A stretch of DNA of 64,000 bases, taken from JAKRSD01 sp964473995 (lineage in GTDB: Bacteria; Bacteroidota; Bacteroidia; CAIKAF01). The translations under genes and the position numbers were made by a program. Where the stretch lies: assembly GCA_964473995.1 (NCBI GenBank), contig CAYYRB010000001.1, positions 44,107 to 108,106 of the forward strand, given 5' to 3'. Positions 45,701-54,231 of this stretch are shown here, piece after piece; positions within the stretch are counted from its first letter, which is position 1, and each line of letters starts with the position of its first letter. The notes under the pieces are model-generated. The model was not told the DNA's origin. It did not search any database and saw nothing but the letters and a program-made list of their open reading frames with translations.

Positions 45701-46017
45701 CAAGAAAAGTGAATCATTTCATGATTTACAATCATCCGAGGAACCTCTTTTTGTCCCTTTTTACGCAGGTAATTTTTTCGGGTGGAATAAAGGGCATAGG
45801 AAACCCCCTTGTCAGTAAAGTATATTTGAAGGCTTCCATGATCCACGCCGTAAAGAATTTTTGCCGGATGGTTTCCCAGCCGTCCGTCAAACTGACCTTT
45901 GTTTTCAATAAAACCTCGATACTTCCATTCAAAAGATATCGGAACTTCCTTTTGAGCGAAAACCAAATCGCATGGAAAAAACAACAAAAGCAAAAAAGAA
46001 ACAAAACTAAAACGCAT
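42733..46017 (-). CDS. T9SS surface protein: ENKGQ domain, NHL/SBBP-like repeats, SprB repeats, type B sorting domain
   Basis: 1094 residues from ATG 46017 (MRFSFVSFLLLLFF; signal cut DLVFAQ|KE). The N-terminus has the RGFIENKGQFDGR domain (DUF7948 from memory). A beta-propeller-like part follows (repeats such as NGNVYVYGGDSPLRLRKYN and CGNVYVGSSNAVHKF). After a cysteine-rich zone come at least three SprB-type repeats (GGTAPYTYTWMPG, AAGNYVVTVTDAENC and similar), and the end is a CHU_C type B domain (LPNIITPNTDGVNDLLDL). SprB repeats mark mobile surface adhesins in gliding Flavobacterium. An upstream ATG at 46083 precedes no signal peptide and is less likely. Confidence 0.87.
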   Translation of the reverse strand: MRFSFVSFLLLLFFPCDLVFAQKEVPISFEWKYRGFIENKGQFDGRLGNHPAKILYGVDHGSLQIYFTDKGVSYALYSTRKNYLRKKGQKEVPRMIVNHEMIHFSWEGMNPDVRCEGKNQRSDTHTYPTDKSPNHAYLDGIRAYEKLVYTSVYPNIDLEYTFHPDGGLKYAFVVHPGGNPDDIRISVTEKNRLSKDDKENLSVKTIFGPITDHRPVTFYQNAPEKIISSAFSVHNNTYGFQLSVYDKTKTIIIDPWTLTPNAFSNSNKIWEIETDQNGNVYVYGGDSPLRLRKYNAAGALQWTYNTPWDTANYWVGTLKTDLGGNSYITTGTSGTIRKINTSGTPEWTAANNGPAPEIEFWSLSFNCDYTKLYCGGMRAPNGINVGSYRGVLFELSLVNGAISGFKEVGYTTGGFPPTIKEVRSITAAPNQNIYYLTLDSVGVVTPGFNTIFQIPSGFNFSYGIPDYGVTNQGIHAVAATEDFLFSMNGNSIQRRSISNGAVINTAAVPGGISNTIPFLGGNTPGNSGLVIDTCGNVYVGSSNAVHKFSPTLNLLATYNTPSAVYDVALNYNGEVVACGNNFITSTGLLSPCPPPPAECLNCIQIVPVPTLCSDAAPITLSVNQTGGTWSGPGITNAVTGTFNPAAAGPGTHVIYYSVIPAPTCGADSILITVNNCAPPAVCIDDNGNLVASGGSGGPYTWEQETTQQDCSACLFGCVIPPGCAQTITAWSPFATGNNINPPAVFPIRLVDANGNFVQINNLSELLPCANCPGLAVTVVSSTNPTCAGQNNGTASVNVSGGTAPYTYTWMPGSLSGASQNNLAAGNYVVTVTDAENCTGSVNFVLSAPPAINISIGSITPADCNIANGAASVAVSGGTGALTVLWDLNPPQSALSVSNLSAGAYHVLVTDSVGCSDSISINIGIVVTDSSLSVIPETTKESCLGNDGSILLNVSEGVPPYSFLWDGGTAPDTSLVLGLTAGTYTVTVSDQCYSLVLDITIEQSISIPSKELPNIITPNTDGVNDLLDLEDQFEFTTGFNASVMNRWGVPLYTTENKSVLWDAKNVSDGVYFLIITYTDCTGKQEKLNGTVTVTR

Positions 46018-46093
46018 AATTTGGGCAAAACAGGAACGAAAGTAGACTTCTGTTTGCAATGTACCAAAAGGAAAAATAAGCAACCCAAATGAT

Positions 46094-46101
46094 TACTTTT
46101 G
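46094..46101 (+). promoter_or_regulatory. -7 box of the nucleotide-sugar cassette
   Basis: TACTTTTG fits TAnnTTTG and ends 18 nt before ATG 46120. Confidence 0.45.
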
Positions 46102-46119
46102 TGCCTCAATAAGTGAATT

Positions 46120-47127
46120 ATGAATAAAATCAAAGCGGCAGTACTGGGTCAGGGGCATATCGGGAAACGCCATGCTGAAATGATACGCCGCAACCCCGCC
46201 TGCGAACTTGTTGCCGTCTGCGATATCAGAACCAAAGAAGAAACGGGTTGTGTGGATATATCCGAACCCTACTTTCAATCTACGGATGAGCTTTTTGCCT
46301 CCGGTTTGGAAATGGACGTGGTCCACATCTGTACCCCCAACGGACTTCACGCCGCACAAAGTATACAGGCACTGGAAAACCGTTGTCACGTGGTTGTGGA
46401 AAAACCGATGGGACTTTCTAAGGCCGAGTGCGAACAGGTTATATTTAAGGCGCTCGAAATGCACCGCCGTGTTTTTGCCGTGATGCAGAACCGCTATTCA
46501 CCACCGGCCAAATGGCTCAAATCGGTTGTGGACTCGGGTGTTTTGGGAGAAATATACATGATTCAGATCAATTGTTATTGGAACCGTGATGAGCGCTACT
46601 ACAAAAAAGGCGGCTGGAAAGGTACTCCCGATTTGGATGGAGGAACTCTTTTCACCCAGTTTTCCCACTTCATAGACATCATGTATTGGCTTTTCGGCGA
46701 CATCAGAGACATAAAAGGCCGCTTTGCCGACTTTAATCACAAGGACCTTACCGCCTTTGAAGATTCCGGCATGGTTTCTTTTGAGTTTGTCAACGGCGGT
46801 ATGGGTAATTTAAATTACAGCACTGCGGTATGGGATTGCAACATGGAAAGCAGCATGACAATTGTCGCAGAAAAAGGAAGTATCAAGGTGGGCGGTCAGT
46901 ATATGGAAAAAGTGGAGTATTGCCATATTCAAAATTATCAGATGCCCGAACTGGAGCCCACCGGCCCGGCCAATGATTACGGATCGTACAAGGGATCGGC
47001 AAACAACCATCACCACGTAATTGAGAATGTGGTAGACACCCTGAATGGAAACACCTCTGCCACTACAAACGCTCTGGAAGGCTTGAAAGTAGTGGACATT
47101 ATTGAGCGGATTTACCAACAAAGGTAA
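46120..47127 (+). CDS. Gfo/Idh/MocA family oxidoreductase (WlbA/WbpB-like)
   Basis: 335 residues. The N-terminal Rossmann fold starts AAVLGQGHIGKRHAEMI, the EKPMGLSKAEC motif carries the catalytic lysine, and the C-terminal substrate domain has GGTLFTQFSHFIDIMYWLFG. It resembles UDP-N-acetyl-2-amino-2-deoxyglucuronate oxidases (WlbA, WbpB), which oxidise C3 of a UDP-sugar acid on the way to diamino-uronic sugars. The gene 60 nt downstream makes UDP-uronic acids, which supports this. The exact substrate is inferred. Confidence 0.88.
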   Translation: MNKIKAAVLGQGHIGKRHAEMIRRNPACELVAVCDIRTKEETGCVDISEPYFQSTDELFASGLEMDVVHICTPNGLHAAQSIQALENRCHVVVEKPMGLSKAECEQVIFKALEMHRRVFAVMQNRYSPPAKWLKSVVDSGVLGEIYMIQINCYWNRDERYYKKGGWKGTPDLDGGTLFTQFSHFIDIMYWLFGDIRDIKGRFADFNHKDLTAFEDSGMVSFEFVNGGMGNLNYSTAVWDCNMESSMTIVAEKGSIKVGGQYMEKVEYCHIQNYQMPELEPTGPANDYGSYKGSANNHHHVIENVVDTLNGNTSATTNALEGLKVVDIIERIYQQR

Positions 47128-47186
47128 CCCTCGACGGCTTCAAAAAAAGAATATCTTCGTATTTAGAACACAGAAGAAAAACACAC

Positions 47187-48491
47187 ATGAACGACCTCTA
47201 CTCTTCCTTGCTGTCCAAAGATGAAAAACTTGCAGTCATAGGCCTTGGTTACGTAGGCCTGCCCATAGCCTTGGCCTTTGCCCGTAAAATTTCAGTCATC
47301 GGTTTCGACATAAATGCCGCCCGGGTGGACATGATGCGCAACGGGCTTGACCCCAGCAACGAACTTGATTCTGCCGAATTTGTCGGATGTGACATCGAAT
47401 TTACAGACTCGTTGGAGGTATTGAAACAGGCCCGCTTTTTTATCGTGGCCGTTCCCACGCCCATAGATTCGTTCAACCGCCCCGACCTTACTCCGCTTAT
47501 CAAAGCCTCCGAATCGGTAGGCAAGGTGCTGAAAAAAGGCGATTATGTGGTGTATGAATCTACGGTTTATCCGGGTTGTACGGAAGAAGATTGTATCCCG
47601 GTGTTGGAACGCGTTTCAGGCCTTTGTTTTCCCCGGGATTTTAAAGTAGGTTATTCGCCCGAGCGGATTAATCCGGGGGATAAAGAACACACGCTGTCTA
47701 AAATTACCAAAGTGGTTTCCGGATGTTGCGCGGAATCGCTTGAAATTATTGCCAAAACCTATGAATTGGTGGTGGATGCCGGGGTACACCGCGCACCCAA
47801 TATTAAAACTGCAGAGGCGGCCAAGATTATTGAAAATACCCAGCGCGATTTAAACATTGCGCTGATGAATGAGTTGTCCATCATTTTCGGAAAAATGGGG
47901 ATAAACACGTTTGATGTATTGGAGGCTGCGGGAACCAAGTGGAACTTCTTAAAGTTTTTTCCCGGTCTGGTAGGTGGTCACTGTATCGGTGTGGATCCGT
48001 ATTACCTTACCCATAAGGCCGCGCAGGAAGGATATCACGCCCGGGTTATTCTTTCAGGCCGTGAAATAAACGATTACATGGGAGCTCACGTGGCCCGTCA
48101 GATCGTGAAAAAACTTATCCAAAAGGATGCCGTTTTGAAACAAAGCCGCATTCTGATCATGGGAACCACGTTTAAAGAAAACGTAAGCGACATCCGAAAC
48201 AGTAAGGTAATTGATGTGATTCGGGAGCTGCAGTCGTATCATGTGCAGGTTGAGGCCATAGATCCCCACGCCTCTCCCGTAGAGTTTGAACATGAGTATA
48301 ACTTTACGCTTTCGTCTAAAGCCGAAGGGAAATATGATGCCGTGATTGTGGCGGTTTCTCACAAAGAGTATTTGGCTATGGAGGGAAGAGATTTTCATTC
48401 ACTTGTGGGTAACGGCGGCATTTTGGCCGACCTGAAAGGGCTTTACCGCCGCTCCGGCTGGAATACGGATTTTGATTATTGGAGTCTTTAA
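47187..48491 (+). CDS. Nucleotide-sugar dehydrogenase (TviB/WbpA-like UDP-N-acetylhexosamine 6-dehydrogenase)
   Basis: 434 residues of the UDP-glucose/GDP-mannose dehydrogenase family: Rossmann motif VIGLGYVGLPIALAFA, VPTPID, ESTVYPGCTEE, YSPERINPGDKEH, and the catalytic cysteine in GGHCIGVDPYYL. It makes two successive NAD-dependent oxidations of a C6 alcohol to a carboxylate. The loop after the Rossmann fold (GLDPSNELDSAEF) is of the TviB type, which acts on UDP-N-acetylglucosamine or -galactosamine. Two nt separate its stop from the dehydratase gene. Confidence 0.92.
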   Translation: MNDLYSSLLSKDEKLAVIGLGYVGLPIALAFARKISVIGFDINAARVDMMRNGLDPSNELDSAEFVGCDIEFTDSLEVLKQARFFIVAVPTPIDSFNRPDLTPLIKASESVGKVLKKGDYVVYESTVYPGCTEEDCIPVLERVSGLCFPRDFKVGYSPERINPGDKEHTLSKITKVVSGCCAESLEIIAKTYELVVDAGVHRAPNIKTAEAAKIIENTQRDLNIALMNELSIIFGKMGINTFDVLEAAGTKWNFLKFFPGLVGGHCIGVDPYYLTHKAAQEGYHARVILSGREINDYMGAHVARQIVKKLIQKDAVLKQSRILIMGTTFKENVSDIRNSKVIDVIRELQSYHVQVEAIDPHASPVEFEHEYNFTLSSKAEGKYDAVIVAVSHKEYLAMEGRDFHSLVGNGGILADLKGLYRRSGWNTDFDYWSL

Positions 48492-48493
48492 TC

Positions 48494-49549
48494 ATGGAAA
48501 AAACCATTCTTATCACAGGCGGTGCGGGCTTTATCGGCTCGCACGTGGTGCGTCTGTTTGTTACCCGCTATCCACAGTATAAAATAGTTAATGTGGACGC
48601 ATTGACTTATGCGGGCAATTTGGAAAATCTGCGAGATATAGACCAGCGTTCCAATTACCGTTTCGAAAAAGCCGACATCACCGACCAGGAAGCGATGGGG
48701 CACCTTTTTTCGGAATACAAGCCTTCCGGGGTTATTCACCTGGCTGCAGAAAGCCATGTGGACCGTTCTATAGAGGACCCTATGGCTTTTGTGAAAACAA
48801 ATGTAATCGGAACCGTGAATTTGCTCAATTCTGCCAAGAAAATCTGGGCAGGAAATTATGAAGACAAGCGTTTCTATCACGTAAGCACGGATGAAGTTTA
48901 TGGCTCTTTGGGTGAAACCGGGTTTTTTACCGAGACCACCCCATATGACCCGCAAAGTCCATATTCCGCATCTAAAGCGGCCTCTGACCATTTTGTTAGG
49001 GCGTATGCCAACACGTATGGAATGCCTGTGGTCATCAGCAACTGCAGCAACAACTACGGGCCCAATCATTTTCCTGAAAAATTGATACCCCTCGTTATTC
49101 ACAACATTCGGAATAAAAAACCCATTCCCGTGTATGGGAAGGGGGATAACGTGCGTGACTGGTTATTTGTAGTGGATCATGCACGGGCCATAGACACTAT
49201 TTTTCATCAGGGCAAATCCGGAGAAACCTATAACATCGGCGGTCTGAATGAAAAACAGAACATTGAGGTGGTAAGAACACTTTGCCGTATTATGGATGCA
49301 AAATTGGGTCGCGCAGAAGGAGAATCAGAGCAGTTAATCTCTTTTGTTAAAGACCGCCCGGGTCACGATCACAGATATGCCATTGACGCTTCCAAGCTCA
49401 CGGCAGAATTGGGCTGGCAGCCTTCGGTTACGTTTGAGCAGGGTATAGAAAAAACGGTGGATTGGTATCTGAACAACGGAGAGTGGCTGGATCATGTCAC
49501 TACAGGGGCATATCAGCAGTATTACGAAAAAACATACGCCGGCAGATAG
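48494..49549 (+). CDS. rfbB: dTDP-glucose 4,6-dehydratase
   Basis: 351 residues, extended SDR. NAD loop ILITGGAGFIGSHVVR, HLAAESHVDRSIEDP, catalytic region STDEVYGSLGE, the YxxxK pair in YSASKAASDHFV, and the NNYGPNHFPEKLIPL and GDNVRDWLFV stretches are the RmlB set. It makes dTDP-4-keto-6-deoxyglucose, the precursor of L-rhamnose and other deoxysugars. RmlA, RmlC and RmlD are not in the window. Start at 48494, 2 nt after the preceding stop; an upstream in-frame ATG lies within that gene. Confidence 0.95.
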   Translation: MEKTILITGGAGFIGSHVVRLFVTRYPQYKIVNVDALTYAGNLENLRDIDQRSNYRFEKADITDQEAMGHLFSEYKPSGVIHLAAESHVDRSIEDPMAFVKTNVIGTVNLLNSAKKIWAGNYEDKRFYHVSTDEVYGSLGETGFFTETTPYDPQSPYSASKAASDHFVRAYANTYGMPVVISNCSNNYGPNHFPEKLIPLVIHNIRNKKPIPVYGKGDNVRDWLFVVDHARAIDTIFHQGKSGETYNIGGLNEKQNIEVVRTLCRIMDAKLGRAEGESEQLISFVKDRPGHDHRYAIDASKLTAELGWQPSVTFEQGIEKTVDWYLNNGEWLDHVTTGAYQQYYEKTYAGR

Positions 49550-49550
49550 G

Positions 49551-50240
49551 CTATTTCAACGCGATTCCCAGGTTGAGCCCGAACCTGATTTCATAAGGAC
49601 CGGTAAAGATGAATCGGGTATTGAAATCGGTTTTTTGAGCCCCCTCAAAAAAATGGAACCGCGAAATGTTATAGCCTCCCCCGAGGTAGGGGTTGATGAT
49701 AAACCAATTTCCTAAAATCCATCGGTAACCAAGGGTAATTCCCCCGGAGAGGTTATAGCTTTCTGCTTTTTTCGCCCCATAGGTGTATTCGGCTCCGGGA
49801 GGAGAGGTAACATAAGGGGAATTAAGTTTAAAAAACCGGAACGAAGAGTAGGGAGCAAGATAAAAACCCCGACCTCCTCCACCCAGGGGATATAATTTAA
49901 CTTCCAGGTTGCCTCCGGCGCCAAAAATCTGCGTGTCAAAAGGCAGGGAATCCGAACGGGAAGTAAGGGTATATCTTCCCGCATATCCGCCGATGAGTAT
50001 TCCCGTATATTTAGACAAAGTTCGTTCGTATGAAAAATTGGCCGCCAAAACAAACGTGCTTAGAAAATTCCACTGAATCATGTTTTTTCTGGGTTCTTTT
50101 TCCCACTTGAAAACAGCGTTATCCAGCGTGTCTTTTATTTGCCTTTTTCCGCGTTTTCCATCTTGGGCAAAGAGGCTAAATCCGCCAAGAAAAAGCATCA
50201 GCCCATAAATAATCAAAAAGCGGAAATCCGGCTTCATCAA
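49551..50240 (-). CDS. Outer-membrane beta-barrel protein (DUF3575-like)
   Basis: 229 residues with a signal peptide (FSLFAQ|DG) and about eight to ten amphipathic strands (ANFSYERTLSKYTGILIGGYAGRY, FKLNSPYV, GGITLGYRWILGNWFIINPYLGGGYN) ending in a strand with terminal hydrophobics. The composition resembles DUF3575 outer-membrane proteins that carry a C-terminal barrel. Function unknown. Its stop lies 1 nt from the stop of convergent rfbB and its start 3 nt from the fabD stop, so it is likely co-transcribed with fabD. Confidence 0.75.
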   Translation of the reverse strand: MMKPDFRFLIIYGLMLFLGGFSLFAQDGKRGKRQIKDTLDNAVFKWEKEPRKNMIQWNFLSTFVLAANFSYERTLSKYTGILIGGYAGRYTLTSRSDSLPFDTQIFGAGGNLEVKLYPLGGGGRGFYLAPYSSFRFFKLNSPYVTSPPGAEYTYGAKKAESYNLSGGITLGYRWILGNWFIINPYLGGGYNISRFHFFEGAQKTDFNTRFIFTGPYEIRFGLNLGIALK

Positions 50241-50243
50241 AAA

Positions 50244-51122
50244 TTAAAATGCCCTGGTTGTTACCGCCGGAGAAATTTTTTTAACCAATCCTTGAAGAAC
50301 ATTTCCGGGACCGCATTCCACAAATTCGGAAGCTCCGTCAGCCACCATTTTTTGTACAGACTGGGTCCACCTCACGGGGCCGGTTAATTGTTTGGCTAAA
50401 TTTTCTTTAATAATCGCCGGATCCGTTGCTGGCAGGGCTGTTACATTTTGATAAATGGGGCAGGAGGGAACATGAAACGGGGTAGAGGCGATGGCGTCCT
50501 CCAATTCCAGCCTTGCCGGCTCCATCAGCGGAGAATGAAAAGCCCCACCTACCGGCAGAATCAACGCCCGTCTGGCCCCCGCGGCTTTTAGCAGTTCACA
50601 GGCCTTATTTACTCCGTTTACCGTTCCTGAAATGACCAATTGTCCAGGGCAATTGTAATTAGCCGCTACAACTATCTCATCCCAAAAGGAGGCACAAATT
50701 TCTTCCACCTTTTCATCCTCAAGACTAAGCACAGCGGCCATGGTTGATGGTGTTTTTTCACATGCTTTTTGCATGGCACCGGCTCTTTTGGCCACCAAGC
50801 GCAGCCCGTCCTTAAAGTCAAGGGCCCCTGCCGCTACCAGTGCCGAAAATTCACCCAGAGAGTGCCCTGCGGTCATATCGGGCTTCTCGGGGGCAGTGGC
50901 GCAAAGAAACCGGATGACACTGTCGAGGAACACGGCCGGTTGGGTAACCCTTGTCTGCTTCAGGTCTTCTTCGGTTCCCGAAAACATAATTTCTGTAATC
51001 GTAAATCCAAGGATTTCATCCGCCAGCAGAAATAGATCACGGGCTCGGGGGTTGGTTTCAAACAACTCTTTTCCCATTCCGCTGTATTGACTGCCTTGTC
51101 CTGGAAATATAAAAGCTTTCAT
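50244..51122 (-). CDS. fabD: Malonyl-CoA:ACP transacylase
   Basis: 292 residues. Motifs: FPGQGSQYSGMGKEL, catalytic serine in GHSLGEFSALVAAG, and the active-site histidine in GGAFHSPLM. It loads malonyl groups onto acyl carrier protein at the start of fatty acid synthesis. The usual fab cluster partners are not adjacent. The 263-bp stretch upstream to 51385 holds a GGGTTAACCC palindrome (51324-51333) and no other recognised feature. Confidence 0.95.
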   Translation of the reverse strand: MKAFIFPGQGSQYSGMGKELFETNPRARDLFLLADEILGFTITEIMFSGTEEDLKQTRVTQPAVFLDSVIRFLCATAPEKPDMTAGHSLGEFSALVAAGALDFKDGLRLVAKRAGAMQKACEKTPSTMAAVLSLEDEKVEEICASFWDEIVVAANYNCPGQLVISGTVNGVNKACELLKAAGARRALILPVGGAFHSPLMEPARLELEDAIASTPFHVPSCPIYQNVTALPATDPAIIKENLAKQLTGPVRWTQSVQKMVADGASEFVECGPGNVLQGLVKKISPAVTTRAF

Positions 51123-51385
51123 AAAGCGTAATTTGCAATTAATTTAAAGCTAAGGTAAGTCTATCGGAATAGTTTTTAACCCATTTTATACATTAGCTTT
51201 TTTATGTTGAACGTCTTTTCTATAGCAATGCAATCGAAACTGTTTTATAATCTGTTAATTACGACGTAATAAAAACATCCAAATTGCTTTCACCGCGTTC
51301 ACCATTTAGGTGTTTTTAAGTCGGGGTTAACCCAACAAATGCAGGTTGTTCGGTGAATGCTCACCTCCTACGGCATAACTTGGGT

Positions 51386-52777
51386 TTAAAAAGTCAGACC
51401 CAGAATTTTTAGGGAGGCCCGGCCTTCTGCCGAGAATTTGGCGCGGATTACCTGCTCGTCTGACCCAACTTCCTTGAGCGTAAGTGACCCCAAATTTCCA
51501 TTGATTTCCAGCAGGTTGCGGTAATTGTATCCCGAAAGATACGAGCGTACGGCCGCCGCCGCCACGTCCAAATCTTGTTTTACCGGGTAGCGGAACGCGG
51601 AGTCCATTTTCTTTTTTAGTGTACCCTTCAGCAGCCAGGAAGCGGATTTTAATAAAACCTGACTCGTGTTTAATTCATAATCCAGATCTTGAAAATAAAT
51701 TTCCTGCCGGTCCTGATCAAATGCAGGTTTTCCTTTCAGATAGACCACCGCCCGCAGGGCTCCGCTCATCTGAACTTTGATGTAAACCTCATTTCCTCTT
51801 CCGTAGAGCTCAATGTCGTTGATGGTAACCCGTTTTTTCGAACTTACCTCAAACGTACTGTCTTTAAATGCCAAACGCGCTTGACGGGTTGCCTCGTTAA
51901 AATCAATTTCGGTGAGTAAGTCTATTTTAAAACCGGAAGGAATATTATCTCTCAGCGTAAGTCTGGGAACGGGCGTTTCGCGGATTAATGGTTTTTCTCC
52001 CAGCTTGGTGTTGATATCTGTGAGTAAAGCGCCTTTTATGCTCAGACGGTCTTTATCGGCCCGAAGAGGAGAAAGAATAAACTCTTTTGGTGCAAAGTAC
52101 AACCAGGCATTGTAGGCACTGTCGGCTAATATGGGTTTTTGGAGCTCTTTCCACGCCTGTTCTGCATATTTTTTCAAATCTACCTGTTCTCTGATGGTTT
52201 TGTCGATCATTTTTGCCAAGTCTCCCAATTGGTTTTTAAGCAACTTTTCCACCACCGTCCGGATATTGATGTTCAGCGGACCAAGGTTCATGTAGGGGTC
52301 TTTTTTGATGCTGAACCCTTTGCTCTCGGTTTGGGTTGTCAACACCCAGGAAGGACTTAAACTAATTTTGGATACGATATCGGCCTCCATCGTAAAATCG
52401 GTTGATTTGATGATTTCGGGGCAAATGCCGCAGGCCTGGTAGCGTCCGGTGAAGAAAACGTGTACGGGAAGGCTGATTTTCAGGAAATCTTGGTAGCCGT
52501 TCAGGTGCAAATTTCCGTCCTGCACTACTTTGATTTTTACGTTGTCTTCATCGTTATTGCTAAACGAGTCATCCACATAGAGTGTAGGGCCTAAGTTTTT
52601 GGTTACGGACTCCCGTATGGTTTGATGGGAAAGACTTATCGGGATGCTGATGTACGAAGGCTCGCGAACCGGGGCGGATTTTTCGCTTTTGCCATATTCG
52701 GGCGGAGGGATTATCACCGCTTTTTGACAGGAAAAAAGGAGAAGCGTTAACCCGAAAAGAAACAGAATCTTTTTCAA
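51386..52777 (-). CDS. DUF4403 family lipoprotein
   Basis: 463 residues from a TTG at 52777 (LKKILFLFGLTLLLFSC), which gives a good lipoprotein signal with lipobox LLFSC. A longer frame from ATG 52861 puts 28 unfavourable residues ahead of that signal. The mature part is beta-rich with conserved stretches SYISIPISLSHQTIRESV, VDLKKYAEQAWKELQKPI, and the end GYNYRNLLEINGNL. Function of DUF4403 is unknown; it is presumably on the periplasmic face of a membrane. The upstream lipoprotein gene is on the same strand and may be co-transcribed. Confidence 0.82.
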   Translation of the reverse strand: MKKILFLFGLTLLLFSCQKAVIIPPPEYGKSEKSAPVREPSYISIPISLSHQTIRESVTKNLGPTLYVDDSFSNNDEDNVKIKVVQDGNLHLNGYQDFLKISLPVHVFFTGRYQACGICPEIIKSTDFTMEADIVSKISLSPSWVLTTQTESKGFSIKKDPYMNLGPLNINIRTVVEKLLKNQLGDLAKMIDKTIREQVDLKKYAEQAWKELQKPILADSAYNAWLYFAPKEFILSPLRADKDRLSIKGALLTDINTKLGEKPLIRETPVPRLTLRDNIPSGFKIDLLTEIDFNEATRQARLAFKDSTFEVSSKKRVTINDIELYGRGNEVYIKVQMSGALRAVVYLKGKPAFDQDRQEIYFQDLDYELNTSQVLLKSASWLLKGTLKKKMDSAFRYPVKQDLDVAAAAVRSYLSGYNYRNLLEINGNLGSLTLKEVGSDEQVIRAKFSAEGRASLKILGLTF

Positions 52778-52881
52778 GGAAATATTCCGTTTTACGCAAA
52801 AGCGTTGTGCAGCCCCATTAATTCCCGGAGTAAACAACCAAACGATGAAACAATAAAACAAACGAACGCTATTTTTTTCGA

Positions 52882-53721
52882 CTACTGCATTACAAAGGGA
52901 TAATCTTCTCCTTGGAATGTGGCAACGGCATTGGCATCACACGTACCGTTTCCGTAGTTTACGCTGATGGTACTGACACCTTCTATATCTAAGTTCAGCA
53001 CGCCGGCACGTATCCAGCGGCATCCGTATTGAACATTCAACGCATCGGCCACGTTTAAAGAAAAGCCCACCCCTTCTGATGAGGTTCCTTCTGCCGTTCC
53101 GGTAATACTCCACACATCATCCCATGGGGTGAAAGTACCTTCTCCCTGAAGCCACTCGTGCTGGCGCAACGTACTCCACAATACGGTTCCTCCTCCGTTG
53201 GGCTTAATGATTTGGCAATCGGGAAAAGAAACCTGATACACCAAATGGTTGGAAGCATTATATCCCAGATTCGTAATGGTTTTATTGCCCAGTACCTGAT
53301 GGTCGTTCACGAAGTAATTGTCGAACTGAATGGCGACGGTTGTTCCCGGACTGCGAAACCAATAGGAAAATGTACCGATGATTTTTCCGCGTCGTGCGCG
53401 TCCGTCATTGCCGGTGCAGTTTACGGCGCCGAAATCAAGCGTAACGGTTTTGGGCCAGGTAACCGTGTCGAATGGGAAAATGGTTAACTCACCGCAGGCT
53501 GAAAGTAAATCGTTGTAGGCTTTCAGGCTGTCTGCCGTGGCCTGTCCCGCGCCCGCCACTTGTTTATATCCATCCGAAAAGAGGTTTTCGGCTAAGGCCA
53601 TATCTTCTGTGGCTTTCAGGTTTTTTCCGTCAAACTTGTTTTTGGGCTTACACGAGGTAACAGCCCAGGCTGCAAAACCCAAAAAGAAGAAATGGAAGAT
53701 GAAACGTTTAGTAAGAGCCAT
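52882..53721 (-). CDS. Hypothetical lipoprotein
   Basis: 279 residues with a signal peptide and lipobox AVTSC. The mature part is beta-rich, with conserved-looking segments (VTLDFGAVNCTGNDGRARRGKI and CRWIRAGVLNLDIEGVSTISVNYG) and a pair of cysteines that could form a disulfide. I do not recognise a family, though similar lipoproteins are frequent in Flavobacteriales. It precedes the DUF4403 gene on the same strand. Confidence 0.75.
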   Translation of the reverse strand: MALTKRFIFHFFFLGFAAWAVTSCKPKNKFDGKNLKATEDMALAENLFSDGYKQVAGAGQATADSLKAYNDLLSACGELTIFPFDTVTWPKTVTLDFGAVNCTGNDGRARRGKIIGTFSYWFRSPGTTVAIQFDNYFVNDHQVLGNKTITNLGYNASNHLVYQVSFPDCQIIKPNGGGTVLWSTLRQHEWLQGEGTFTPWDDVWSITGTAEGTSSEGVGFSLNVADALNVQYGCRWIRAGVLNLDIEGVSTISVNYGNGTCDANAVATFQGEDYPFVMQ

Positions 53722-53790
53722 AAAATTTAAGAATTAAGTGTTTCCTTTCAACGGATAAAAGTAGAAAAAATTGCAAAATGCCCGCTGTGC

Positions 53791-54153
53791 CTATCCCATT
53801 CCCGTAAAGGCCTCACGGATATGGTTAATTCTTGTGCCCTTTTCATCTTCCCAAACCGCAATGATATCAAAGCGAACTTCGTTCTCCAGCCCATTGACAT
53901 CCAGATAAGCTTCCGCGGCATCCATTAGGTTTCGCTCTTTCTTTCGGGTTACGGCCTCTTCGGGCAGTCCGTGAGCCAGGTCGCTGCGGGTTTTCACCTC
54001 CACAAACACTAAAGTGGCTCCTTCTTCAGCAATCAAATCCACTTCTAGATATCCTTTCCGCCAGTTTTTATTCCGTATGATAAACCCTTTTCCCACAAGG
54101 TAATCCGCCGCCATTTCCTCGCCCCGTTTTCCGGTGTCATTGTGTTCGGCCAT
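53791..54153 (-). CDS. YraN family (UPF0102) endonuclease-like protein
   Basis: 120 residues with the core GKRGEEMAADYLVGKGF, the NWRKGYLEVDLIAEEGATLVFVEVKTRS stretch and the VRFDIIAV end. The ExK-type residues (EVDLI, FVEVKTR) resemble the restriction-endonuclease-like fold. UPF0102 proteins are widespread; a DNA-processing role is suspected but not proven. It is divergent from tyrS, with about 80 bp between the starts. Confidence 0.9.
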   Translation of the reverse strand: MAEHNDTGKRGEEMAADYLVGKGFIIRNKNWRKGYLEVDLIAEEGATLVFVEVKTRSDLAHGLPEEAVTRKKERNLMDAAEAYLDVNGLENEVRFDIIAVWEDEKGTRINHIREAFTGMG

Positions 54154-54217
54154 GTTGGCTAATTATGAAGGTAAAAATACACATTTGCTCCGGAATAATC
54201 CCATCGGTACATTTCAC

Positions 54218-54225
54218 TATTTTTG
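54218..54225 (+). promoter_or_regulatory. -7 box of tyrS, leaderless position
   Basis: TATTTTTG fits TAnnTTTG and ends 6 nt before ATG 54232, which predicts a leaderless or nearly leaderless mRNA. Confidence 0.5.
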
Positions 54226-54231
54226 TGCACG

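Noticed and set aside
52778..52861. ATG 52861 as the DUF4403 start
   Set aside because: It puts a non-signal stretch ahead of a clear lipoprotein signal; TTG 52777 explains the lipobox better, though this is not certain.
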